A stretch of 64,000 bases of DNA from Undaria pinnatifida (Eukaryota; Sar; Phaeophyceae; Laminariales; Alariaceae). The position numbers and the translations under genes were made by a program. The notes below the pieces were generated by a model. It did no database searches. It saw nothing but the letters and a program-made list of their open reading frames with translations, and had not been told where the DNA came from. The DNA is taken from positions 6,678,103 to 6,742,102 of the forward strand of contig JABAKD010000002.1 in assembly GCA_012845835.1 (NCBI GenBank), written 5' to 3'. This document shows positions 57,301-64,000 of this stretch, piece after piece. Every line of letters begins with the position of its first letter. Positions within the stretch are counted from its first letter, which is position 1.

Positions 57301-58262
57301 CCGTAACGAAACTGTTCCGCCCGCCGCCTTGTTGATGCTTTTGCCTCCAACGATTCTTCTCCGCCGACCCCGCTCGTGTTATGTTGTTGCCCACGACGGC
57401 GAAAATCTTGAAGCTCCCCGAGATGAAGCCGATCGAGATCGCCGTGGGCCAGCACACGCCGCACAACGACTTCGTCGCTCCCGGCCGTGTGGACGACTTG
57501 AACCGGTCCACCTATCGGCCGCGCGGGGCGGGCATCGGCAATGTCTTTCAAGAAGCGGGGGAGCCTGCCATGTGAGTGGGTGGAGTATGGAACGGGGAGG
57601 GGGGGGGGGGGGTTCTGCCATGTTGGGTGTCATGCTTTGGTCGTGGTGGAGAGGGGGGGTGATATTGGTTGATTGAATCGAGCATATGGAAACCCCTTCG
57701 TTCATGCGCGGGTGATTGCCGCTCATCCTTCATTAGTGGTAACTTTTTTTTTCAATTCTGGGTGCGTTTCTAATTTACACCGCGCCACAAACTAGGGACC
57801 TCTTTCGAGATGGCTGTTACGACAACCGACTGCCGGCCACCAACGCACACAATATGGTGACAGTAACCAAAACCATCGGTCGACACTAACAGCTGAACTA
57901 TTGCTGATAATATTTTGGGGCATCTAGGAGCAAAAATGCACAACACGCGCGGTCGACAACGATACGCAGCTCGCCAAGTTGAGTATCGACACTCAACCAG
58001 TCGAGGTCTGATCGAGGTCACAGCTGACGTGTTGGAAATGTTTGTGTATGATATCCTGTTGTGCGAGGTCCTAACCACAGCTATTGTACCATTTGTTGCT
58101 GCTGCACGCGACAGGTTCTACAAGCAGCCGGGGCACCCGCAGCACAAGCTGTCGAAGGCAGGGGGGCGCTTCAGCAAGCAAAAGAGCATGGAGACGTGGG
58201 ACCCCTCCGACCCGAAGGGGTTGAACACTAAGCAGCCTATCCGAGACCTGAAGGAGGTTTAG
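48360..58262 (+). CDS. NDUFA12: NADH dehydrogenase (complex I) subunit NDUFA12/B17.2
   Basis: Accessory subunit of mitochondrial complex I, acting at the matrix side of the inner membrane in assembly and stability. Five exons: 48360-48440, 51100-51181, 51466-51584, 57423 (or 57414)-57571 and 58115-58262, all GT-AG (donors GTGAGT, GTGAGC, GTGAGC, GTGAGT) and all in phase; about 192-195 residues. The family core is clear: exon 1 ends SMLTKMYT, exon 2 reads VGDVKFGDLKGEDSHGNKYF, and exons 2-3 join as YPYG-QHRWVEY, then WHPWLHHMSD. The C-terminal half (NRSTYRPRG, GNVFQEAGEP, FYKQPGHPQHK) is longer than the human protein (145 aa). The ATG at 48360 has a GCC-ATG-G context. Introns are 2659, 284, ~5830 and 543 bp; a small extra exon in intron 3 cannot be excluded, and exon 4's acceptor is the least certain site. 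Confidence 0.92.
49376..49550 (+). repeat. GGCACTATAGCGGGCAACCGGCA minisatellite, copy 2
   Basis: In NDUFA12 intron 1. Units such as CACTATAGCGGGCAACCGGC at 49448 and 49500, with CTACTCCGCATGCCGACACT. Comparable to 18350-18505. Confidence 0.75.
51610..51785 (+). repeat. Pyrimidine-rich tract at the 5' end of NDUFA12 intron 3
   Basis: Long T/C runs such as TTTTTTTCTTCTTTTCTCCC. A 60-140 codon Phe-rich (+) or Lys-rich (-) frame arises from it and is not a gene. Confidence 0.8.
52250..54640. repeat. Hairpin repeat array inside NDUFA12 intron 3
   Basis: Inverted repeats with centres at about 53866 and 54297 (period ~430 bp). At the first, CTGCAAGGTACTGCCTT (ending 53852) pairs with TAAGGTGGTACCTTGCAG (from 53881). 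At the second, CTGCAAGGTGCCGC (ending 54280) pairs with GCGGCACCTTGCAG (from 54315). Arms reach ~190 bp and share CGCAGCTGACGCAC..GTAG and CGATCAGGGT(A/G)GTTGACG boxes. A single-orientation older copy lies at 52255-52480. The - strand phrase QATCASAAVQVP recurs, which suggests a once-coding parent. Confidence 0.75.
52900..53060 (+). repeat. ACCCACC-type simple repeat
   Basis: Repeated ACCCACCCAACCACCCACCG units at 52975-53060, flanked by CTACAGCAGTACAGCAG at 52808 and 53063. Confidence 0.7.
55826..56475 (+). repeat. ~45-bp minisatellite in two blocks
   Basis: Unit close to TTTCAGCTCCTGGTACCCTT then GGGACAAGCGAGGACCCAGT. Blocks at 55826-56035 and 56250-56475 hold roughly ten copies together, separated by unrelated sequence. 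In NDUFA12 intron 3. Confidence 0.85.
56973..57062 (+). mobile_element. TTAA-ended MITE, copy 3
   Basis: TTAACCCCTTTGCAACTGGA, then CTTTTGGGGACAAAATTACT, then GGGGCTCCAAAGGGGTAAA. The left TTAA is intact and the right end has GTAA. It lies in NDUFA12 intron 3, about 360 bp before exon 4. Confidence 0.75.
57960..58034 (-). repeat. TIR-end module in NDUFA12 intron 4
   Basis: ACGCAGCTCGCCAAGTTGAG, TATCGACAC, then GAGGTCACAGCTGACGTGTT. More diverged than other copies. About 80 bp before exon 5. Confidence 0.6.
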
Positions 58263-58945
58263 GGTTTAGACGCTAGTAGAAAGGCTTTTTTATTTGCAAT
58301 GTGTTTCGTGGGGGGAAAAGTGGGGATCAAATTGCCAAGCCGTTCTACATCGAGGTGGTGTAGTATGCGGTATGTCGGGGCGGGAAGAGACTGCGGGGGC
58401 ATATTATATCGAGATGGGGGGTTTCAACAGTGAAAGGCGTGTTTCGCTCCACATAGGGGGGAGGGACCAGGTGTTGAACACCGCCTACGAATACAAAATC
58501 CTAGTGAGAGCTTGAAATCGACCGCCCCGCCTTTTGCTTTTTCCAAAGTGTTGTACTTTTGTGCCAACTTGCGTGGAGGACGGCAGCGGAATGAACGGGA
58601 TGTGGATGGCGTGCAGCGCACGCTTTATGCCGGGGGGCTGGCTGTTTTCTGGTTGGACCATTTTTTTTTCCCCCAGTGGTGGCTTTGCCAGTATGTTTTC
58701 GCTTTTTGGCCAACTATTTTTCCCAGTGGTGACTGTGCTCTACTTGAGGTTGTGGAGCGCTGCGGGGGCGTTGTTGGTCCGGGCATGCACTCGGTTCCGG
58801 TTTAATGTGGCGGAGGTGGCCGTCGAACACCCGCGGAGGTTGCGATCCGTGCGTTCTGGCTGGAGAAGAGCGCGTTTGCGTTTCCCCCATCGCGTGGTAC
58901 CTGGTGCTACAGTGTCTGCCCTCCACCATGAATTAAGATGATACT
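58263..58945 (+). other. Downstream of NDUFA12; 135-codon frame of uncertain status
   Basis: A + frame at 58534-58941 has a hydrophobic middle (about GGWLFSGWTIFFS to FFPVVTVLYLRLW) followed by an Arg-rich end. It could be a decayed membrane-protein fragment or part of the NDUFA12 3' region. No family is recognised, and - strand frames overlap it. Confidence 0.25.
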
Positions 58946-60045
58946 GGCCCAGGCTAATTTCGTATTTGATTCAGGGTGTCCCACGCTACTCTGTGTCTGC
59001 AGCGTAACCGCTCAGTACAAATTCTTTGATTACAACGCTGCGTTTTGGACGTAAAACGACGCGTTTCTTGTACCAAAGTCGCTTGCGTAGAGCGTTGTTT
59101 TTGAGCCGGCAGCCTGTTGTTTAGTTCGCGCGCTGTGGAGGACCCTTGAAAAATGCTGCCTGAAATCATAAATAAGACAACGAGCGGTCTTTGGTCTTAG
59201 ACATGACACCCTGTCTATCTATAGCGGAGTATCCGAAGTTCAGGAACTAGGTTCAGATATGCGGCCGTAGTAGAGTGGACGAAAGTCAAAAGGTGCTGTA
59301 ATACGAGTACGGTGTGCTGTTGCAGCCCTCGAGCTGTACTACAGTAAGCAACGTCTTTGCCGGCGCCAGCCTGGCAGATTAGCGTCACCAAAACAGTAAA
59401 CAACAGCTATTATATACAAGTATGACTGGCTGGGTTACGTGATACTTCGAAGTTTAAAAAAACATGTCGCTGTCCACAGCGGCTGCATAGTATCTCTGGG
59501 ATGAAAAGCCAGCACGGATACTGGATCTATCTGCTGGATATCGATGGGTAGAAATAACGGATTTCTACGTAAAAAACACAAACACGCCATAAATCGCTGC
59601 TGCTGCTGCACAATATGCCTGTGCACCGTACATACATCAATCATCGGCTGCATTTCATGGTCTTATCTCCTATGGATAACTAGAGCGCCAACGCAAGAGC
59701 GCCAAAACGATATGAGGTCACTGGTTCGATGCACAGAGTCATCACACGTTTGTTTGTTTTTTCTTGCCTACATGATACGTAAAATTCAGCACATTTTTCT
59801 GCGAGAATCTTGTCTTCGAATTTACATGCAAGAGTACATACCATAAGACGACAGGGTGGGGTCTTGGCAACTTATCGCGTTACGCACACCTACGCTCCTG
59901 AGCTCAGCAGGAGCTCGGAGTCAGCATCGCTACACAATCGGGTTGGTAGATGGGCCCATAGTCTAGATATATTATTATATTATATACATATTATGTTTCC
60001 AACAGAGAGAAACCGAGTTAAATTGTACTTAGTACTTGCAATCCG
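58946..60045. other. No gene recognised
   Basis: Short frames only. The stretch is AT-richer than its surroundings near 59960-60060. Confidence 0.4.
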
Positions 60046-62040
60046 ACAACATATTATAAAAATCTATACACTCCAGCTGTGAGATCGAGGATTTCGTCGA
60101 AGCTCATCTTTGTAAGCTGTGTGTGATACTCCGATCGCGCGTATTACCAGTTGTGTGTCCTCATTAGACAAGGATATAGGTCGGCGACTCCCCTTGCAAC
60201 TACAGTGTAGCTATCAGGGTCAACACCGTGATGTTAGGCAGTATGTGCGCGGAAACTATAAACCCCGTTTTTGAGGGGGATAAAATATTACAGCTATGGA
60301 AGGAAATGCATCAGTTTATCAAGTGAATCCTGTAAGTCGAATAACCGGTGAGAGGAGGGCGGAGCTTTTAAGGACCTGGGGGCCTGGGTTTGATCAAGAG
60401 GGGGGGGGGGGGGGGGGCAGCTCAATCTGTGCGTGGAAACTATAAATCCTATCCTGTAAGTCGTACAACCCGTGAGGAGAGGGCGGAGCGTTCGAGGAGG
60501 TGGGGGGGGGGGGGGGGGGGGGGAAGAAAGGGTTTTTAACCAACATCTTTAGGTCGCATAGATACAGGGGTTTGCTGTAAGCGTGGTGACTAGGTCTAGG
60601 CGATGGTGCGGGTGGTGAGGAAGGAGGGGGCGTGGGGGGGGGGGGGGGGGGGGGGGTGAATGAAAGCTACGCCATGGATGGCTAGAAAGATAATGACGTG
60701 ATATCAATTGCGTAGAAGTGTTTATTACTCTGGCCGATTTCGATTGCAGGTGGGGCGTTTGAACAAAAGGGCGGGAAACAAAAAAGGGGTGGGGGGGGGA
60801 ATGAATTGGAGCTACGGTATGGATGGCTAGATAGATAATGAGGTGATATCAGCTGGCTGGTAGTGCTTACTACTCTCAGGCAGGTTTTGGTTACAGGTTG
60901 GGGCGTTTGAACAAGAGGGATGGGGGGGAAGGGGGGGGCGGGCGGGACACTTCAATATATATGTGCGCGGAAACTATAAACCCTTAAAGGAGACAAATCT
61001 GACGGTTGTAGCAAGAAGACATCCCTTTATATCACCTGCCTGGTATTGTTTATTTTTCTAGAAGATTTGGTGTTAGATGGATAGAAAGATATTGAGGTGA
61101 TATCAGCCGGCTGGTAGTGTTTACTACTTTGGCAGATTTTGATTCTAGATGGGGCGTTTGTACAAGAGGGATCGGGGGGGGGGGGGGGGGGCGGACACTT
61201 CAGTATGTGCGCGGAAACTATAACTAACTCCTATAAGGGGACAAATCTGACGATTGTAGCAAGAAGACATCTCTCATGTATTGTGCATAGTAATCGTCAT
61301 TATCAGCAGAAAACGACGACGAAGCGAAACAGTTAGACGACTGAGTTCATACGCAAAAGCCTAAACTTGCGTCAAACACACACTTGAATGCACCCAAAGC
61401 AAGCCCCCCGTATAACCAAGCATCCCTATTCCACCTGCTTATCTGCCAAACTAAACTACGACCAAGCTGCCCCCCCCAAACTAAAAAAAAGCACCCTCCA
61501 CGGATAACGCGCTGTCCATTTGGTTCGCGCTTCTCAAAAACGCCAACATTGCGCGGTAGGGGGGGGGATGGGGGAGGGGGGAGGGGGGAGGGGGGGGCAA
61601 CTCAATCTGTGCGTGGAAACTGTAAATCCGTTAAGGGGATGAACGTGACGGTTTTGGAAAGAATGCACCAGTTTATCATGTGTATGCTGTAAGTCGTACA
61701 ACCAGTGAGGAGAAGGCAGAGTGTTCGAGGGGCTGGGGGGGGGGGGTTGGGCGAAAAGGGTTTTTCAACAGCTTTAGGTCGCATAGATGTTGGGGTTTGC
61801 TATACGCGTGGTGCTAGGTCTAGGCGATGGTGCGGGTGGTGGGGAAGGAGGGGGCGTTGGGGGGGGGGGGGGGTGAATTGAAGCAGCGGCATGGATGGCT
61901 TAGAAAGATAGTGAGGTGATACCAAGTGCGTGGAAGTGTTTATTACTCTGGCAGATTTCGATGTTAGGTGTGGGGCGTTTGAGCAAGAGGGGGCGGGGTG
62001 AAAAATAAAAAGCGGGGGGGGGGGGGGGGGAGAGGGTTTT
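60046..62040 (+). repeat. Second G-rich long-TIR element cluster
   Basis: Opens with the left terminus TATTATAAAAA...TACACTCCAGCTGTGAGATC and follows the 10652-type arm through GGCGACTCCCCTTGCAACTA and AGGGTCAACACCGTGATGTT. Then come the same G-tract modules as at 8553-10650: TGTTTATTACTCTGGC boxes at 60719, 61048 and 61939, and G runs near 60402, 60500, 60637, 61176 and 61860. No facing right arm is present, so this looks like a partial element plus tandem growth. Confidence 0.75.
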
Positions 62041-62065
62041 TAACAGAGGGTTAGGTCACACATAA

Positions 62066-62135
62066 TATTAAAATACAGTCCAGCTGTGAGATGGAAGATT
62101 TTGTCGAAACTCATCTTTGCAAGCTGTGTGTGATA
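62066..62135 (+). repeat. TIR-end module (62.1 kb)
   Basis: ATTAAAATACAGTCCAGCTG, GATTTTGTCGAAACTCATCT, TTGCAAGCTGTGTGTGATAC; similarity ends there. Confidence 0.8.
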
Positions 62136-62189
62136 CTAAATATGTGGAAGTGTGGTGAGCTTGAGCTGTATGTTAATAAACATCCCGAC

Positions 62190-62262
62190 TATCACTGACT
62201 GTTCGTTGTTGTGGACAGTCACACGTAATAAAATCATGTTGACATTGTTATATCGACTACAG
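62190..62262 (+). repeat. ~65-bp minisatellite unit, left side
   Basis: CTGTTCGTTGTTGTGGACAG, then CACACGTAATAAAATCATGTT, then TTATATCGACTAC. The same unit is tandemly repeated at 63815-63990. Confidence 0.75.
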
Positions 62263-62269
62263 TGGGGGG

Positions 62270-62445
62270 GTCTATACACGGCGGTATAGTGCATCGAGAT
62301 TTTGACCGCCCTATCTCGAAAGACACCCCTACCCTATCTCGAAAGGTCCCCCTATTGGAGTGAGGGCGGTTGACCGCCCTTTTGAACTTTTGGTTATATC
62401 CCAATAATAAGGCGGTAACCGCCGTATTGTGAGTGCGTACAGCCT
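62270..62445. repeat. GGCGGT/ACCGCC palindromic repeat block, left side
   Basis: Contains GACCGCCCTATCTCGAAAGA, a second CCCTATCTCGAAAGG, GAGGGCGGTTGACCGCCCTT (a palindrome) and AAGGCGGTAACCGCCGTATT. Matched by 63590-63800 on the other side of the ORF. Confidence 0.8.
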
Positions 62446-62935
62446 TTTAAGGTACAGCACAGAGTGCCTCTGACCCAGAAGATGACCCAGAGGGCGTCAG
62501 GAAGATGGATATCATACGTGCGCTCGGAGAAGGAAGGTGCGGCGTTGCAGCAGTATCAGTGCTGAACCCAGTAAATATGTGTAGTGTCAAATACACACGA
62601 AAGCACAGCAGAGCAGACGGGTGCACACACACTTTGCATGTTGAGAAAGTATAATATCAATTGAGCTGCGGGCGACAGAACCCACCGAAGACGCACTTCA
62701 CCCAGACAGAGAAGATACACACTGCCGTACTGTTATACGGAGAGGACTCTTTGCTTTGCTACACATTCACAACAGAGCTCCCACCTATTCTACGGCACTG
62801 TACTACTGTACTGACTACTACTGTACTGCACTACAGTCCTCCGCTGTGCCCCCCCCCCTTAGCCTTGTTGAGGCTCACAAAATTGCCTCATGTCTGCCTG
62901 CTGCACAGTGGCTTAGAGGCATGCGCTTTGATGAA

Positions 62936-63469
62936 CTACATCCTGGCCTTCTGCAGATAGAAGGAGGCATCGTCATTGCCGCACGCCTCCGCTGCGCTCT
63001 CCAGAGAAACGAAGTGCGACGAAAGTTCCACGTAGGCCGGGGGGGCACCGCCACCGTGCCCCGTCGTATCATCATCGCTGTCTTCGATCTCTTCAGTATT
63101 CACTTTGTTAACTTGAGTGCCTTTCAGCGCTTCCGTCATCACGTCTGCCGCATCGAGTTGCATTGCCTCTGTGACATCCGTATTGTCTATTCCAGACTTT
63201 GCGTTCTTCCATGGCCCCGCCCCAACACCGCCCGTGTCTGACGCCTTGCGCTTTCCCGCCTGGGTCTTGACCATCTTGCCCTTGCCCTTCGAAGATCGCT
63301 TGGCGGCAAGGCAATCATGGCAGACGCGCTGCATTGGGTTGTCGCAGTCCGGATCGGCTTCACCACGTCCGTGCAGTCGACCACCGTATTTTCCGCGACA
63401 TTCGCGGCCGTCAGGGCGCTCGGGGGTGCGGGCTGGAACCAAACACAGTTCACCTGCTGCACGGGGCAT
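62936..63469 (-). CDS. Hypothetical protein with Cys cluster and acidic tail
   Basis: A 177-codon frame from ATG 63469 to a stop ending at 62936. The N-terminal third has C9, C24, C42, C50 and C53, with CRGKYGGRLHGRGEADPDC and a VCHDC C-x2-C pair, so a small zinc-binding fold is plausible. Residues ~55-77 are basic (KRSSKGKGKM, GKRKAS), like a nuclear localisation signal. Residues ~125-135 are acidic (EEIEDSDDD). I do not recognise the family; DNA or chromatin binding, or the product of a mobile element, are guesses. Matching repeats on both sides (GGCGGT blocks and ~65-bp units) hint that ORF and flanks form one unit. It may be the last exon of a longer gene. A + frame of 142 codons overlaps but looks like its shadow. 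Confidence 0.5.
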   Translation of the reverse strand: MPRAAGELCLVPARTPERPDGRECRGKYGGRLHGRGEADPDCDNPMQRVCHDCLAAKRSSKGKGKMVKTQAGKRKASDTGGVGAGPWKNAKSGIDNTDVTEAMQLDAADVMTEALKGTQVNKVNTEEIEDSDDDTTGHGGGAPPAYVELSSHFVSLESAAEACGNDDASFYLQKARM

Positions 63470-63589
63470 CGTGCGTGTCCCCTCTGTTCGTTGTGTGCTA
63501 GGGGTGTGTGTTCTCGCAGCAGCAACAACAGCAGTAGGGGTGTGATACTGCTGCCTATACCTCGCTCAAAAGCAGCTCCAGAGCGAGGC

Positions 63590-63800
63590 TTCGTACTGAT
63601 GATGTGGAGGCGAAAATGGGCCGTTGATCAGGGCGGTAGCCGCCTTAAATAGGGCGGTAGGCGCCCTGAATAGGTGGCTACCGCCTTATATAGGGTCCGC
63701 TGCTATATAGGGCGGTAGCTGCCCTATTCGCATCTTCTGTCGTGTCAAGCAGTTTTCGACCGCCCTATCTCGAACGACCGCCTTATACAGCCCCCCTTAC
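63590..63800. repeat. GGCGGT/ACCGCC palindromic repeat block, right side
   Basis: Tandem GGGCGGTAGCCGCCTTAAAT, GGGCGGTAGGCGCCCTGAAT, GTGGCTACCGCCTTATATAG, GGGCGGTAGCTGCCCTATTC, then CGACCGCCCTATCTCGAACG. Units are ~20-25 bp and self-complementary. Confidence 0.85.
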
Positions 63801-63809
63801 TGCTGCTGT

Positions 63810-63995
63810 ACCACTGTTTCGTTGTTGCGGGCAGCACACGAAATAAAATCACATTTCCAATGTTATCGACTACCACTGTTCGTTGTTGTGGGCAGCACAA
63901 ACACACACGTCATAAAATCATACCAGGTATATTCACATTATTATGACTACCATTCATTGCTGTTCGTTGTAGTGGACAGCACACGCACTTGACTT
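63810..63995 (+). repeat. ~65-bp minisatellite, right side
   Basis: About 2.7 copies of a unit with TGTTCGTTGTTGTGGGCAGC, CACACGTCATAAAATCATAC and TTATCGACTACCA, reaching close to the window end. It matches the single unit at 62190-62262. Confidence 0.8.
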
Positions 63996-64000
63996 GATGA

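Overview
This is a nuclear genomic window from a eukaryote, gene-poor and full of repeats. Three things suggest a photosynthetic stramenopile, most likely a brown alga: GT-AG introns with GTGAGT/GTGAGA donors, TTAGGG-type telomeric repeats, and a spliced complex I subunit gene with a C-terminal extension. The taxonomic call is inference. No bacterial operon, rRNA gene, canonical tRNA gene or CRISPR array was seen.

Two multi-exon genes can be rebuilt from the sequence because exon phases and splice sites agree. On the + strand, NDUFA12 (B17.2 subunit of mitochondrial complex I) runs from 48360 to 58262 in five exons, with introns of about 2.7 and 5.8 kb that house several repeat arrays. On the - strand, a predicted secreted cysteine-containing protein of about 224 residues runs from 24781 down to 18934 in six exons. 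A third candidate is a 177-codon - strand ORF at 62936-63469 with a Cys cluster and an acidic tail. Most other open frames look like chance ORFs in GC-rich or low-complexity DNA.

Layout: 1-150 degenerate (GGGTA)n; 150-7900 mostly featureless with dispersed repeat ends and a truncated SINE; 7.9-11.8 kb a nest of long-inverted-repeat elements, one carrying a small LTR-like (TRIM) insertion with a target duplication; 12-13.2 kb a decayed LINE 3' end; 13.2-18.9 kb inverted repeats, a possible short ORF and a CCAAT-rich minisatellite; 18.9-24.8 kb the secreted-protein gene, with a head-to-head telomeric repeat and a repeated exon segment in its introns; 25-33 kb minisatellites and a tRNA-derived SINE; 33-36 kb a second TRIM and a second LINE end; 36.9-41.4 kb and 43.3-46.2 kb two arrays of repeats in alternating orientation; 48.4-58.3 kb NDUFA12 with a third such array in intron 3; 60-62.1 kb a second copy of the G-rich element cluster; 62.2-64 kb an ORF bracketed by palindromic GGCGGT repeats.

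The strongest novelty candidates are the arrays built of tandem hairpins, the long-TIR family whose terminal segment stays open in one frame, and the head-to-head telomeric insertion inside an intron next to a duplicated exon boundary.
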